A stretch of DNA of 64,000 nucleotides. It comes from Luteibacter rhizovicinus DSM 16549. GTDB lineage: Bacteria > Pseudomonadota > Gammaproteobacteria > Xanthomonadales > Rhodanobacteraceae. The position numbers and the translations under genes are program-made. Position 1 is the stretch's first letter, and each line of letters opens with the position of its first letter. The notes under the pieces were generated by a model. That model was not told the DNA's origin, searched no databases, and saw nothing but the letters and a program-made list of their open reading frames with translations. Location: assembly GCF_001887595.1 (NCBI RefSeq), contig NZ_CP017480.1:992001-1056000 (forward strand), read 5' to 3'. This document shows positions 41,997-51,887 of this stretch, piece after piece.

Positions 41997-42389
41997 TTAG
42001 CGCTTCGAGAACTGCGTTGCGCGGCGGGCCTTATGCAGACCAACCTTCTTACGCTCGACTTCGCGAGCGTCGCGGGTCATGAAACCTGCCTTACGCAGCG
42101 GCGACTTCAGCGCTTCGTCGTATTCGACGAGGGCGCGGGAGATACCGAGGCGAATGGCGCCGGCCTGACCCGTGATGCCGCCACCGGCGACGGTGACCAT
42201 GATATCAAACTTGTCGACGTTTTCGGTCAGTTCGAGCGGCTGGCGCACGATCATGCGCGAGGTCTCGCGACCGAAGAACTGGTCGAGCGGCTTGCCGTTG
42301 ACGACGATGCCACCGGTGCCCTTGCGGAGGAACACGCGGGCGGCGGAGGTCTTGCGGCGGCCGGTACCGTAATTCTGCTGGGTAGCCAT
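41997..42389 (-). CDS. rpsI: 30S ribosomal protein S9
   Basis: A 130-residue S9 with the conserved [19 protein letters not shown] start, [20 protein letters not shown] centre and basic [11 protein letters not shown] tail that reaches the ribosomal P site. The length equals the usual bacterial protein. It is 9 bp after rplM in the standard rplM-rpsI operon. Confidence 0.98.
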   Translation of the reverse strand: MATQQNYGTGRRKTSAARVFLRKGTGGIVVNGKPLDQFFGRETSRMIVRQPLELTENVDKFDIMVTVAGGGITGQAGAIRLGISRALVEYDEALKSPLRKAGFMTRDAREVERKKVGLHKARRATQFSKR

Positions 42390-42398
42390 GTAAGTTCC

Positions 42399-42827
42399 TT
42401 AGATTTCCAACGCCTGGGGCATCTGCGCGGTGTGCGGGTGCTCGGCACCGCCGTACACCTTGAGCTTGCGGTACATGGCACGACCCAGCGGGTTCTTCGG
42501 CAGCATGCCCTTGACGGCGATCTCGATCACGCGCTCCGGGTGGGTAGCCAGCAGATCCTTGAGACTCGTGGTCTTCAGGTTGCCGACGTAGCCGGTGAAG
42601 CGGTGGTACATCTTGTCGTCCAGCTTGGCACCGGTCACGGCCACCTTCTCGGCGTTGATCACGACGATGTAGTCGCCGGTATCGACGTGGGGCGTGAACT
42701 CGGGCTTGTGCTTGCCGCGGAGGCGACGCGCGACCTCGGTCGAAAGACGACCCAGGGTCTTGTTCGTGGCATCAACCACGAACCAATCGCGCTTGACGCT
42801 TTCCGGCTTGGCGGTGAACGTTTTCAT
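42399..42827 (-). CDS. rplM: 50S ribosomal protein L13
   Basis: A 142-residue L13, the same length as in E. coli, with [31 protein letters not shown] and [19 protein letters not shown]. The ATG at 42827 gives the canonical MKTF start; the in-frame extension to 42956 is leader. It is the first gene of rplM-rpsI. The 264-bp divergent gap to coq7 holds the promoters; no further gene is seen. Confidence 0.98.
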   Translation of the reverse strand: MKTFTAKPESVKRDWFVVDATNKTLGRLSTEVARRLRGKHKPEFTPHVDTGDYIVVINAEKVAVTGAKLDDKMYHRFTGYVGNLKTTSLKDLLATHPERVIEIAVKGMLPKNPLGRAMYRKLKVYGGAEHPHTAQMPQALEI

Positions 42828-43091
42828 TTCAAATACCTGGTTTGCCGCCGTTGAGACGGAACACGGAATCGGTGAAAGCAAAGGCGCGAGAGAATAGCGG
42901 ACTTTTCCCTCATCGCGCAAGCCCACCGTGCAGGTGAGCTTCGGGCCGACAATCATAATGGATCAGGGGGCCCGTTCACAAGCGGTCCCGGTTCCGGAGC
43001 GGCTGCCGCGACAAGCGGCCGCAGCGTCTTCATCTGGATTCGGGAGTTGCCCATTATAACCTCTGCTGTATTCGTACGTAAGGAGTCTTCC

Positions 43092-43733
43092 GTGACCATT
43101 CGCACCCTGAGCCCCTTCGACCGCCTCCTGAGCGGCCTGGAGCGCGCCATGGAAGCCGTGGCAGGCTCGCCCGAGCCCGCCCGCCGTTCACCCGGCGACG
43201 CCGTTCCCGATGCGCCGCTGGACGACGCCGAGCGGCGTCACGCGGCGGGATTGATGCGGATCAACCATGTCGGCGAGGTCTGCGCGCAGGCCCTTTACGT
43301 CGGTCAGGCCGCTCTCGCCCGTACCGCGGAAACCCGGGAACACCTGATGCACGCCGCCCAGGAAGAAACCGATCACCTGGCCTGGTGCGCCGAACGCCTC
43401 AAGCAGCTCGACAGCCGCCCCAGCCTGCTCAATCCACTGTGGTACGCCGGCAGCTATGCCATCGGCGTCGCAGCGGCAGCCGTGGGTGACCCGATCAGCC
43501 TGGGATTCGTCGTCGAGACCGAACGCCAGGTGGAAGCCCACCTGGCCGAACACCTCGAGCGACTGCCTGCGCAGGACGATCGCAGCCGCGCCATCCTCCG
43601 CCAGATGCAGGCGGACGAGATCCGCCACGCCGATGCGGCACAGGCACGTGGCGGCATCGACCTGCCATGGCCCCTGCCCGGCCTCATGCATGCCGCATCG
43701 ACCGTCATGAAAGCGGTGGCTTACCGCATCTAG
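43092..43733 (+). CDS. coq7: 2-polyprenyl-3-methyl-6-methoxy-1,4-benzoquinone monooxygenase
   Basis: A 213-residue di-iron hydroxylase of ubiquinone synthesis. Metal ligands are visible as Glu62 ([10 protein letters not shown]), EETDH (91-95), an ETERQVEAH segment near 144 and DEIRHAD near 176. The GTG at 43092 has AGGAG 7 bp upstream and is preferred to the ATG at 43047. It takes the place of UbiF, as in many xanthomonads and pseudomonads. Its stop abuts that of the convergent aldo/keto reductase gene. Confidence 0.93.
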   Translation: MTIRTLSPFDRLLSGLERAMEAVAGSPEPARRSPGDAVPDAPLDDAERRHAAGLMRINHVGEVCAQALYVGQAALARTAETREHLMHAAQEETDHLAWCAERLKQLDSRPSLLNPLWYAGSYAIGVAAAAVGDPISLGFVVETERQVEAHLAEHLERLPAQDDRSRAILRQMQADEIRHADAAQARGGIDLPWPLPGLMHAASTVMKAVAYRI

Positions 43734-44594
43734 TCAGATGCCATCCAGTTCGGCGATCACATCGGCGGACAGCGCCAGCGAGGCCGCTGCCAGATTCTCC
43801 CGAAGATGGGCGACGGACGACGTGCCCGGAATGAGCAGGATGTTCGGTGAACGATGCAGCAGCCACGCCAGCGCGACCTGCATCGGCGTGGCCTCGAGAC
43901 GCTTTGCCACCTCCGACAGCGTCGAAGACTGCAGCGGCGTGAAACCACCCAGGGGGAAGAACGGCACGTACGCCGTACCCTCGCGAGCCAGCTCGTCGAT
44001 GAGGGCGTCGTCCTCGCGATGGGCGAGGTTGTACTGATTCTGCACGCCGACGATCGCGGTGATTTTCCGGCCTTCGGCAATCTGCGTCGCCGTCACGTTG
44101 CTCAAGCCGATGTGGCGGATCAACCCCTTCTGTTGCAGCTCGGCCAGGGCCGACAGCGGCGCTTCGATCGAGCCTTCCGCAGGGCCATGCACATCGAACA
44201 TGGCGCGAAGGTTCACCACGTCCAGCACGTCCTTGCCCAGGTTGCGCAGGTTGTCGTGCACGGCCCGGGTGAGCTCGTCGGCTGAAAACGCCGGATGCCA
44301 TTCGCCCTTCGATCCGCGCACGGCGCCGACCTTGGTGACGATGACGAGGTCGTCGCGGTAAGGATGCAGCGCTTCGCGAATCAGTTGGTTGGTAATGTGC
44401 GGACCGTAGAAGTCGCTGGTGTCGATGTGATCGACACCGCTCTCCACGACCTCGCGCAGGACGGCCAGCGCCGCGCCGCGATCGGCGGGCGGGCCGAAGA
44501 CACCTTTGCCGGCGAGCTGCATGGCGCCGTAGCCAAGCCGCTTTACCGTGCGATCGCCGAGGGTGAACGTGCCGGCTGCGTTGATCTGGGACAT
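43734..44594 (-). CDS. aldo/keto reductase
   Basis: A 286-residue AKR. Catalytic residues lie in HIDTSDFYGPHITN (Asp, Tyr) and VTKVGAVRG (Lys). The active-site His position is occupied differently: DVVNLRAM is found where xxxHxx is usual, so the canonical His is replaced by Arg or Leu. The C-terminal NADPH-binding segment is ILLIPGTSSVAHLRENL. The ATG at 44594 is used. It is divergent from a LysR-type regulator 114 bp away. Confidence 0.88.
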   Translation of the reverse strand: MSQINAAGTFTLGDRTVKRLGYGAMQLAGKGVFGPPADRGAALAVLREVVESGVDHIDTSDFYGPHITNQLIREALHPYRDDLVIVTKVGAVRGSKGEWHPAFSADELTRAVHDNLRNLGKDVLDVVNLRAMFDVHGPAEGSIEAPLSALAELQQKGLIRHIGLSNVTATQIAEGRKITAIVGVQNQYNLAHREDDALIDELAREGTAYVPFFPLGGFTPLQSSTLSEVAKRLEATPMQVALAWLLHRSPNILLIPGTSSVAHLRENLAAASLALSADVIAELDGI

Positions 44595-44708
44595 GGTGGG
44601 TCTCCGTAGGTAGACCTGCATCCTAGGCGCTGGGGGTCCGCTCGATAACCGTGCACAATCGGCACAAGTCGTGCGCCTTCCCGCACAATCTAACCCTTGA
44701 GGACTCCC

Positions 44709-45611
44709 ATGGTCGACCTTGCAGACCTGAGCGCCTTCGTCGCCGTGGCGCGAGCCCGTGGCTTCCGCGAGGCCGCACGCCTCAGCGGCGGCAGCGCCTC
44801 GGCGCTGAGCGAAGCGGTACGCCGGCTCGAAACCCAGCTCGGGGTAAGGCTGCTCAACCGCACCACGCGAAGCGTCGCGCCGACCGAGGTCGGGGAAGGT
44901 CTGCTCCTTCGACTCGGCCCCGCGTTGAACGAGGTCGATGCCGCCATCGATGTGGTCAACGGGTTTCGTGACAGGCCGGCGGGCACGTTGCGCCTCAACG
45001 TGCCGGTCAGTGCCGCCCGGCTCGTCCTGCCGGCCATCGTCCCGCCCTTCCTGGCTGCCTACCCGGACATCCGCCTCGATGTCACCACGGAAGAGAGCTT
45101 CGTCGATGTCCTGGCCGCCGGATGCGATGCCGGCATCCGCTACGACGAACGACTGGAACAGGACATGATCGCCGTGCCGATCGGGCCGCGCGTCCAGCGC
45201 TTTGCCGCGGCGGCCTCACCGGCCTACCTTGCACGTCATGGGCACCCCGGCCACCCTCGCGACCTGCTCGAGCACGCCTGCCTGCGCGGCCGCTTCCCGA
45301 GCGGCAACATGCCTGCCTGGGAGTTCGAGCGGGAGGGCGAGGAAGTCGTCGTCGACCCAACCGGCCCGATGATCGTACGCATCGGCGGCGGCACCGACCT
45401 GCTGATGGACGTCGCCCTGGCCGGCACGGGCATCGTCTACCTGTTCGAGGACTGGATCCGCCCATACTTCGACCGCGGTGTTCTCGAGCCCGTGCTCGAA
45501 CCGTGGTGGCCGAGCTTCCCCGGTCCCTTCCTCTACTACCCGGGTCGCCGACTCGTGCCCGCGCCACTTCGCGCCTTCATCGACTTCATCAAGGCGAACG
45601 CGCAGGCATAA
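44709..45611 (+). CDS. LysR-family transcriptional regulator
   Basis: A 300-residue regulator with HTH ADLSAFVAVARARGFREAAR ... RRLETQLGVRLLNRTTRS and a LysR effector domain (GTLRLNVPVSAARLVLPAIV) of the CrgA/YafC subgroup. GAGG 7-10 bp before the ATG at 44709 supports this start over an upstream TTG. It probably controls the divergent aldo/keto reductase. A terminator follows at once. Confidence 0.9.
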   Translation: MVDLADLSAFVAVARARGFREAARLSGGSASALSEAVRRLETQLGVRLLNRTTRSVAPTEVGEGLLLRLGPALNEVDAAIDVVNGFRDRPAGTLRLNVPVSAARLVLPAIVPPFLAAYPDIRLDVTTEESFVDVLAAGCDAGIRYDERLEQDMIAVPIGPRVQRFAAAASPAYLARHGHPGHPRDLLEHACLRGRFPSGNMPAWEFEREGEEVVVDPTGPMIVRIGGGTDLLMDVALAGTGIVYLFEDWIRPYFDRGVLEPVLEPWWPSFPGPFLYYPGRRLVPAPLRAFIDFIKANAQA

Positions 45612-45636
45612 AAAAACCCCGCTTTCGCGGGGTTCT
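45609..45636. terminator. bidirectional terminator between LysR gene and speD
   Basis: AACCCCGC-TTTC-GCGGGGTT is a perfect 8-bp stem with seven A residues on its left, which give a U tract for the minus-strand speD transcript. On the plus strand the T run is short (TTCTT). It is shared by the convergent genes. Confidence 0.88.
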
Positions 45637-45639
45637 TCG

Positions 45640-46425
45640 TCACATCAGGTTGCGACCGTGGAAGAGCTCCTCGATCTCCCGGCGGAGCAGCGACTCGATG
45701 CGCTGGCGCTCCTTGAACGAGAGATCGTCGGCCTGGGCCTCGAACAGGTACGTATCGAGGTCGAAGTCCTTGATGTGCATCTTCGTGTGGAAGATGTTTT
45801 CCTGGTAGACGTTCACGTCGAACATCTCGTACTTCTGACGGATGTGCTTGGCGAGGTAGTCCTGCACCGAATTGATCTTGTGATCGATGAAGTGCTTCTT
45901 GCCCTTCACGTCGCGCGTGAAGCCACGCACGCGGTAATCGGCGATGACGATGTCCGACTCGAAGCTGTCGATCAGGTAGTTCAGGGCCTTCAGCGGCGAA
46001 ATGACACCGCAGGTGGCCACGTCGATGTCGGCACGGAAGGTGGCGATACCGTTATGCGGATGCGTTTCCGGGTAGGTATGGACGGTGATGTGGCTCTTGT
46101 CCATGTGCGCCACGACGGCGCCCGAAATCGTGTCACGGCCCAGCTTCTCGACCACCGGCTCCTCGGAAATGAGGATGGTGACGGAGGCGCCCTGCGGATC
46201 GTAATCCTGGCGCGCGATGTTCAGGATGTTCGCGCCGATGATCTCGGCCACGTCCGTCAGGATCTGGGTCAGGCGGTCGGCGTCGTACTGCTCATCGATG
46301 TATTCGATGTAGTTCTGGCGCTGCTGCTCCGAGACGGCATAGCAGATGTCGTAGATGTTGAAGCTCAGCGCCTTGGTGAGGTTGTTGAAACCTTGCAGGC
46401 GAAGGCGGGGAAGCGGTTTGACCAC
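45640..46425 (-). CDS. speD: S-adenosylmethionine decarboxylase proenzyme
   Basis: A 261-residue pyruvoyl enzyme providing the aminopropyl donor for spermidine. Residues 13-30 ([18 protein letters not shown]) and the C-terminal [13 protein letters not shown] are close to E. coli SpeD. Lys110-Ser111 in [11 protein letters not shown] is the self-cleavage site that generates the pyruvoyl group. The GTG at 46425 has GGAGAG upstream; the open frame beyond it to 46695 is non-conserved leader. It is divergent from clp, as in Xanthomonas. Confidence 0.95.
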   Translation of the reverse strand: MVKPLPRLRLQGFNNLTKALSFNIYDICYAVSEQQRQNYIEYIDEQYDADRLTQILTDVAEIIGANILNIARQDYDPQGASVTILISEEPVVEKLGRDTISGAVVAHMDKSHITVHTYPETHPHNGIATFRADIDVATCGVISPLKALNYLIDSFESDIVIADYRVRGFTRDVKGKKHFIDHKINSVQDYLAKHIRQKYEMFDVNVYQENIFHTKMHIKDFDLDTYLFEAQADDLSFKERQRIESLLRREIEELFHGRNLM

Positions 46426-46762
46426 AGCGACTCTCCGAGGCCGGGGAAGAACGGCCAGCAGTAGACGCGGGTTAGCAGCTAGGGTCCCCGCAAAGAGATA
46501 AGGAGAACAGGCAAACCCGGAGTCTGCCTTCCCCTTGTGTACGGCGTAAGACAGGGGGTCTGGCGCCGAGGGGGTGAAATTATGAGGCAAGATGGCGAAA
46601 ATTTGAACACACCGGTCACCTTTCACGTGGAAGTGTGGATTTTGACGACCGGATGTCTGCAATAATCCGCCCGAGACATGGCGAGTCAACGACACCTGAC
46701 GGAATTCCGTCGGCCAGTCGTTGAAGGGGACGCTATGCCAGTAAGACTCAACGGAATCTGCT
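46426..46762. other. speD-clp divergent intergenic region
   Basis: A 337-bp gap without a credible gene, of lower GC near the middle (GAAATTATGAGGCAAGATGG, about 46574-46593). It must contain promoters for both genes. TTTTGACG with a following AATAATCC near 46637-46667 could be a promoter for clp. ACAC...GTGT inverted segments near 46613-46635 could be a CRP-like site, but the fit is poor. Confidence 0.4.
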
Positions 46763-47458
46763 GTGGCTCAACTTAAATATCTGTTGCAACAGGCATTCGA
46801 ACGCTCCCAGGCACCGTTGGGCTTCGCGCCCGACCCCGCGTCGATGGGCCGTTTCCTGGACGCCTGCCACCGCCGCCGCTACCCGGGGAAAACGGCGATC
46901 ATCCGACCGGGTGATCCAGCCAATACGCTCTATTACGTGGTCGAGGGCTCGCTCGCCGTCTGCACCGAGGACGAAGAGGGCCGCGAACTGATCCTGGCCT
47001 ACATCAACCGGGGCCAGTTCATCGGCGAGATGGGCCTGTTCGTCGAGCAGGCGCAACGCGAATCGCTCGTGCGGACGCGGACGCCGGTCGAAATGGCCGA
47101 GATCAGCTACGAACGCCTGTTCCAGTTGCTCGAGGGGCCGCTGTCCGCCGAATGCCCCAAGCTGCTCTTTGCGATCGGCTCCCAGCTGACCCAGCGCCTG
47201 CTGCGGACCTCCCGACAGGTCAGCCGCATGGCCTTCATGGATGTGACCAACCGTGTCTCGCGCACCCTTCTGGACCTGTGCCAGGAGCCGGACGCGATGA
47301 CCCACCCGGACGGCACGCAGATCCGTATATCCCGGCAGGAAGTCAGCCGGATCGTCGGCTGCTCCCGGGAGATGGTCGGCCGCGTGCTCAAGCAGCTCGA
47401 GGAAGAGCGAATGATCGACGTGGCCGGCAAGACCATCGTGGTGCGCGGTACCCGCTAA
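46763..47458 (+). CDS. clp: CRP-like global regulator Clp/Vfr
   Basis: A 231-residue CRP/FNR-family regulator. The cyclic-nucleotide-binding domain (about 35-150: [20 protein letters not shown] ... [12 protein letters not shown]) precedes a winged HTH (about 170-225: [20 protein letters not shown]). The N-terminal extension [20 protein letters not shown] and the speD synteny fit xanthomonad Clp, which is inhibited by cyclic di-GMP and controls virulence and exoenzyme genes. The start is GTG. Confidence 0.93.
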   Translation: MAQLKYLLQQAFERSQAPLGFAPDPASMGRFLDACHRRRYPGKTAIIRPGDPANTLYYVVEGSLAVCTEDEEGRELILAYINRGQFIGEMGLFVEQAQRESLVRTRTPVEMAEISYERLFQLLEGPLSAECPKLLFAIGSQLTQRLLRTSRQVSRMAFMDVTNRVSRTLLDLCQEPDAMTHPDGTQIRISRQEVSRIVGCSREMVGRVLKQLEEERMIDVAGKTIVVRGTR

Positions 47459-47462
47459 GCCC

Positions 47463-48413
47463 TCAGGGGCCCTGGTAGATCATGTAGACATCCGCCCGCG
47501 CGTAATGCGAGCCCGGGCGGATGGTCGGCTGGCGCACGAAGCCGGCCCGTTCGTACATGCCCATCGCCCGGGCCAGCTTGCTGTTCGACTCGAGGAACAG
47601 CTGAGAGCCGCCGCGATTCCGGAATTCGGCGATCGCTGCGTCGAGCAACTTGCGGCCCGCGCCCAGCCCGCGGTAGTTCTCGTCCACGCCCATCTTGGAC
47701 AACTCGTAGACGCCCTCCCCCTCACTGAGCAGGGCACAGGTCCCGACCACTTCGCCGGCATACAGCGCGAAGAAGATCGCGCCGCCGCGGGCAATGATCA
47801 GACCCTCCGGATCGGCGAACAGCGCCCGATCCAGGTCCTCGACGTGGAAATACCGCTCGAGCCAGGCCTGGTTGAGCCGACGGAAGTGCTCGCGAAGCGC
47901 CGTATCGAACGGCACCACCTCGACCTGCTCGCGCGACAGCGCGGACCGCTGCGCGAGGATGGCGTCGACCAGGGGACGTTCGCCCAGCGCCTGCTCACAA
48001 CCATCGATGGCATCCAGGAGGGCGAGACCACGCGGCCCCATCGACTCCGCCATACCTCGCCGGATCGCCAGCCAGACCGGTCCGAGCGCTCCCAGCGCAC
48101 GCTCGCCCGCATCGGTCAGCGCAAGCACGCTGCGGCGGCCGTCCTGCGGGTCGCGCTGGCGCACCACCATGCCCGCCTCGACCAGCCGGTCGGCAAGCTG
48201 GCTCACGGCGGAGTGAGTCTGCCCGATGGCGGTCGCCATGTCGGTAACCGTGGTCGGGCCGACGTCACGAAGAAAGCGCAGTACGGGAAACCAGCGCGAC
48301 TCGATGTCCGCCCCGCACGCCCGGTAGACCTCGTCGACGGCCTGGTAGAAGTGGTCGCTCAGCGCCTTGAGGCGACTGCCGAGAGCAAGCTCACGCAGGG
48401 AAGACAGGTACAT
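47463..48413 (-). CDS. MarR-GNAT fusion protein
   Basis: A 316-residue bifunctional protein. Residues about 1-145 are a MarR-type winged helix (TVTDMATAIGQTHSAVSQLA ... RDPQDGRRSVLALTDAGERA). Residues about 160-316 are a GNAT acetyltransferase with the acetyl-CoA loop MGVDENYRGLGAGRKLL. Such fusions are found in many bacteria, and the acetylated substrate is generally unknown. It converges with clp, 4 bp apart. The ATG at 48413 fits both domains. Confidence 0.9.
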   Translation of the reverse strand: MYLSSLRELALGSRLKALSDHFYQAVDEVYRACGADIESRWFPVLRFLRDVGPTTVTDMATAIGQTHSAVSQLADRLVEAGMVVRQRDPQDGRRSVLALTDAGERALGALGPVWLAIRRGMAESMGPRGLALLDAIDGCEQALGERPLVDAILAQRSALSREQVEVVPFDTALREHFRRLNQAWLERYFHVEDLDRALFADPEGLIIARGGAIFFALYAGEVVGTCALLSEGEGVYELSKMGVDENYRGLGAGRKLLDAAIAEFRNRGGSQLFLESNSKLARAMGMYERAGFVRQPTIRPGSHYARADVYMIYQGP

Positions 48414-48486
48414 CGCTAATCCGGGGACGGGGACGGATAGCGAGGCTAGCGGCGGCGGGCGGGCGCACGCAAGCGGTGAGGCGCGA

Positions 48487-49194
48487 TCAGTACCAGTAGA
48501 GGACTTCGAGCTTGTCACCGAGGACGCGCGCCGCCTTCTTCGCGACCTTCGGGCTGGGGTTGACCAGCTTCGCCGCTTCGGCCGCCCGCAGCATGGGCAG
48601 GTCTGACAGGGAGTCGCTATAGGCAATGACCCAGGGCCGGGACACCCCTGCGCGGTCGAGCGTCGTGACTTTCACCCCATCGACGTTATGCCGGGTGAAA
48701 TGTACGCCGAACAGGCCGCCCCGGGTCTGCGAGGCGATCAGCTCGTAACCGGTGAGGCTCACCTCGTCGAGGATCGCCTCGACCATGGTCAGGTCATTGC
48801 CGCTGATGACAATGACCCGGTCACCGGCGTCCACGTGACGCCGGAGCGTGGCGACAGCGTCGCGCAGGAACACCCCCGGGCGCCGTGCATACGTGCGTGC
48901 GTAGGCCGCCACCTGGCGGCGATAGGTCGCTTCGCGACGACCGAAGGTCACCACGCGGAGAAAAACGCGGCCGAGCAAACGATTACCGGCGACCGTGCCG
49001 ATAAGCAGCGGAATGAACGGTAACAACGGCAGCGCCAGCAGCATGCGCCAGCGACCGGCGCCGGAAAGGCGCTCGCGGAAGAACAGTTCGAGTGTCTGGT
49101 GACGGACGATGACGCCGTCGAAGTCGAACAAGACGACGCGTCGAGCGTCTGCGGCGGTGTCGTCGACGACCGCCGCGTCTATCCCCTGATTCAT
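48487..49194 (-). CDS. HAD-superfamily (IB) phosphatase
   Basis: A 235-residue SerB-like HAD hydrolase. Motif I VVLFDFDGVIV has the nucleophile Asp24 and acid Asp26, motif II is VIVISGND, and motif III/IV is AYSDSLSDLPML. A hydrophobic stretch in the cap (RMLLALPLLPFIPLLIGTVA) suggests membrane association. It starts 7 bp after trpC, so it is co-transcribed with the trp genes although no step there is known to need it. Substrate unknown. Confidence 0.85.
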   Translation of the reverse strand: MNQGIDAAVVDDTAADARRVVLFDFDGVIVRHQTLELFFRERLSGAGRWRMLLALPLLPFIPLLIGTVAGNRLLGRVFLRVVTFGRREATYRRQVAAYARTYARRPGVFLRDAVATLRRHVDAGDRVIVISGNDLTMVEAILDEVSLTGYELIASQTRGGLFGVHFTRHNVDGVKVTTLDRAGVSRPWVIAYSDSLSDLPMLRAAEAAKLVNPSPKVAKKAARVLGDKLEVLYWY

Positions 49195-49201
49195 TCGGCT
49201 T

Positions 49202-50050
49202 CTAGTGTTTGTGCGAAGGGCTGTGCGGGGACGTGCCGAAGAGCTTCTGAAGTTCGGCACCGGGATCGGCGGCACGCATGAAGGCTTCGCCGACGAGGAA
49301 CGTGTGGATGCCCGCGCTGCGCAACTTGCGTACGTCTTCCAGCGTATGGATGCCGGATTCGGCAACGATGGCGGTATCTGCACCCACCCGGTCTTTCAGC
49401 GTGAGCGACGTTCCCAGCGAGGTCTCGAACGTGCGCAGATTACGATTGTTCACGCCGATCAACGGCACCGGAAGATCCAGTGCGACCTCGAGCTCGTCTT
49501 CGTTGTGTACCTCGACCAGGACGTCGAGATCGAGCTCCGCCGCCAGCATGGAGAGCTCGAGCAGCGCGGCATCGTCATAGATGACGTCGTCGCCTTCCTT
49601 GCTGGCGAAGGCCGCCACGATCAGCAGGATGCAGTCGGCGCCGATGACGCGGGACTCGTATACCTGGTATTCGTCGACGATGAAGTCCTTGCGCAGGATC
49701 GGCAGCGAGCAGGCCTCGCGCGCTTCGCGCAGATAGTCTTCGTGCCCCTGGAAAAAATCGGCGTCGGTCAGCACGGACAGACAGGCCGCGCCGCCGCGCT
49801 CGTAACTGCGAGCGATCTCGCCTGGGTTGAAGTCGGCACGGATCAGTCCCTTGCTGGGACTGGCCTTCTTGATCTCGGCGATCACCGCCGGATGGCCGTC
49901 ATGCAGCTTGGCATCGATCGCGGCGACGAAACCCCGCGTGACGTCCAGATCCGCCACGCGAGCGGCAAGGTCATCGAGAGAGAGCTTGCGCTTGCGCTCG
50001 GTGATTTCTTCCGCCTTGCGGTGGAGGATGCGATGGAGAATGTCGGGCAT
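49202..50050 (-). CDS. trpC: indole-3-glycerol phosphate synthase
   Basis: A 282-residue monofunctional TrpC, a TIM barrel that closes the indole ring in tryptophan synthesis. Seen are the catalytic Lys in VIAEIKKASPSKG, the second Lys in LRKDFIVDEYQV, LIGVNNRNLRTF and ESGIHTLEDV. The His-rich tail (SPHSPSHKH) is unusual but short. It is 47 bp after trpD. Confidence 0.96.
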   Translation of the reverse strand: MPDILHRILHRKAEEITERKRKLSLDDLAARVADLDVTRGFVAAIDAKLHDGHPAVIAEIKKASPSKGLIRADFNPGEIARSYERGGAACLSVLTDADFFQGHEDYLREAREACSLPILRKDFIVDEYQVYESRVIGADCILLIVAAFASKEGDDVIYDDAALLELSMLAAELDLDVLVEVHNEDELEVALDLPVPLIGVNNRNLRTFETSLGTSLTLKDRVGADTAIVAESGIHTLEDVRKLRSAGIHTFLVGEAFMRAADPGAELQKLFGTSPHSPSHKH

Positions 50051-50097
50051 CGAAGCGCTTCCTTGGGTAAGGCCGGGGCTGGGGAGGCCCGACGATA

Positions 50098-51129
50098 TCA
50101 GGCGCCGAGCCGCTGCGTCGCGGCTACGAACGTTTCCATTTTTACACGAGCGGCGCCACTTGCGATGGTTGCCCGCGCCAGATCGATGCCTTCCTGGATC
50201 GAGGAAGCCACGTCGGCAGTGTATAGGGCCGCCCCGGCATTCAGGCAGACGATGTCGTGTGGCACGCCCTGAACACCGGAAATCGCGTCCAGCAGCATGG
50301 CTTTCGACTCGCTGGCATCTTCCACGCGAAGGTTGCGGCTGGAGGCCATGGACAGGCCAAAATCCTCCGGCTCGACCTCGTACTCGCGCACCACACCGTC
50401 GCGCAGCTCGCCCACAAGGGTGGCGGCGCCGAGGGAGATTTCATCCATGCCGTCACGGCCCCAGACCACCAGGGCGTTCTTCGCGCCCAGCGCCTGCAGC
50501 GCGCGTACCTGGATGCCGACGAGATCGGGGTGGAACACACCCATGAGAATATTCGGTGCGCCCGCCGGATTGGTCAGCGGCCCGAGGATGTTGAAAAGGG
50601 TCCGTACGCCCATTTCCTTGCGCACGGGCGCGACCACCTTCATCGCCGGATGATGATTCGGCGCAAACATGAAGCCGATGTCGGTTTCGTCCATGCACAC
50701 GGCCACCTGGGCCGGCAGCAGGTCGATGCGCGCGCCGAGCGCCTCCAGCACATCGGCGCTGCCCGACTTCGACGACACACTGCGACCGCCGTGCTTGGCG
50801 ACGCGCGCGCCTGCCGCCGCGGCGACGAACATCGACGCCGTGGAAATATTGAACGACGACGCGCCGTCGCCGCCGGTGCCGACGATGTCGATGAAATGAG
50901 CATGTGGGCCGACGTCGACCTTCGCGGACAGATCGCGCATGACCCGCGCCGCGCCGGTGATCTCGCCGACGGTTTCCTTCTTCACCCGCAGGCCGGTGAG
51001 GATCGCCGCCGTCATCAGCGGGCTCACGTCGCCGCGCATGATCTGGTGCATCAGCTCGATCATCTCGTCGTGGAAGATCTCGCGGTGCTCGATCGTGCGC
51101 TGCAGCGCCTCGGAGGGAGTCATCGGCAT
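50098..51129 (-). CDS. trpD: anthranilate phosphoribosyltransferase
   Basis: A 343-residue TrpD that joins anthranilate to PRPP. The PRPP-binding loop [15 protein letters not shown], the [19 protein letters not shown] motif and the anthranilate tunnel [12 protein letters not shown] are intact. The ATG at 51129 follows AAAGGA; the ATG at 51123 is possible. It lies 16 bp after trpG in trpG-trpD-trpC. Confidence 0.96.
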   Translation of the reverse strand: MPMTPSEALQRTIEHREIFHDEMIELMHQIMRGDVSPLMTAAILTGLRVKKETVGEITGAARVMRDLSAKVDVGPHAHFIDIVGTGGDGASSFNISTASMFVAAAAGARVAKHGGRSVSSKSGSADVLEALGARIDLLPAQVAVCMDETDIGFMFAPNHHPAMKVVAPVRKEMGVRTLFNILGPLTNPAGAPNILMGVFHPDLVGIQVRALQALGAKNALVVWGRDGMDEISLGAATLVGELRDGVVREYEVEPEDFGLSMASSRNLRVEDASESKAMLLDAISGVQGVPHDIVCLNAGAALYTADVASSIQEGIDLARATIASGAARVKMETFVAATQRLGA

Positions 51130-51145
51130 GGAACGGGATCCTTTC

Positions 51146-51742
51146 TTACGCGGCGAGCGGCAACGGCATGCCGAGGAAGTTACGCAGCAGGTCGTGACCA
51201 TGCTGGGTGAGGATCGATTCCGGGTGGAACTGCACGCCTTCGATATCGAGCGTGCGATGACGCAGGCCCATGATCTCGTCGAGCGAACCGTCTTCGCGCT
51301 CCGTCCAGGCGGTGACTTCCAGGCAATCCGGCACCGAGTCCTTCTCCACCACCAGCGAGTGGTAGCGCGTGGCCTCGAAGGGATTCGGCAGGCCGGCAAA
51401 GACGCCCTGGCCGCGATGCTTCACCGGCGAGGTCTTGCCGTGCATGATCTCGCGCGCCCGGATCACCTTGCCGCCAAACACCTGGCCAATCGCCTGATGC
51501 CCGAGACAGACGCCAAAGATGGGCAACTCGCCGGCCATCTCGCGAAGGATGTCGATCGACACACCCGAATCGTCCGGCGTGCCCGGCCCCGGCGAAATCA
51601 TGATGCGGGACGGCGCCATGGCGCGAATGTCCGCGACGGTGAGGGCATCGTTGCGCACCACCTTGACCTCCTGACCCAACTCGCCGAGGTACTGGACGAG
51701 GTTGAAGGTGAAGCTGTCGTAGTTGTCGATCATCAGCAGCAT
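51146..51742 (-). CDS. trpG: anthranilate synthase glutamine amidotransferase component
   Basis: A 198-residue class I amidotransferase. The nucleophile Cys is in [16 protein letters not shown], with the partner His-Glu in [11 protein letters not shown]. It supplies ammonia to TrpE, or to PabB if shared. The trpD partner downstream makes TrpG the best name. No trpE is upstream; the next gene is divergent. An AT-rich inverted repeat (ATAAT...ATTAT, 51741-51759) overlaps the start codon. Confidence 0.95.
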   Translation of the reverse strand: MLLMIDNYDSFTFNLVQYLGELGQEVKVVRNDALTVADIRAMAPSRIMISPGPGTPDDSGVSIDILREMAGELPIFGVCLGHQAIGQVFGGKVIRAREIMHGKTSPVKHRGQGVFAGLPNPFEATRYHSLVVEKDSVPDCLEVTAWTEREDGSLDEIMGLRHRTLDIEGVQFHPESILTQHGHDLLRNFLGMPLPLAA

Positions 51743-51887
51743 AATCTGCCTAACATTATGATTGTACGGGGAAAAACAGAGCGTCCTGCAATCGGACCTG
51801 GCAGGAGCCTACGTGGCTGACCATTGTACCTTCACGTCGGCTCGCAGGTTCACGCCACGCTCGCTGGCGCTTGCCGAGGATTCCCCC

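Noticed and set aside
41831..45636. Similar CCCCGC-hairpins at 41831 and 45609 as a possible mobile repeat
   Set aside because: Both are ordinary terminators with A/T tracts at gene ends; the shared GCTTTCGCGGGG core is a common terminator form.
46426..46695. In-frame extension of speD by 90 codons
   Set aside because: SpeD homology begins at the GTG with its own RBS, and the extension has no family character.
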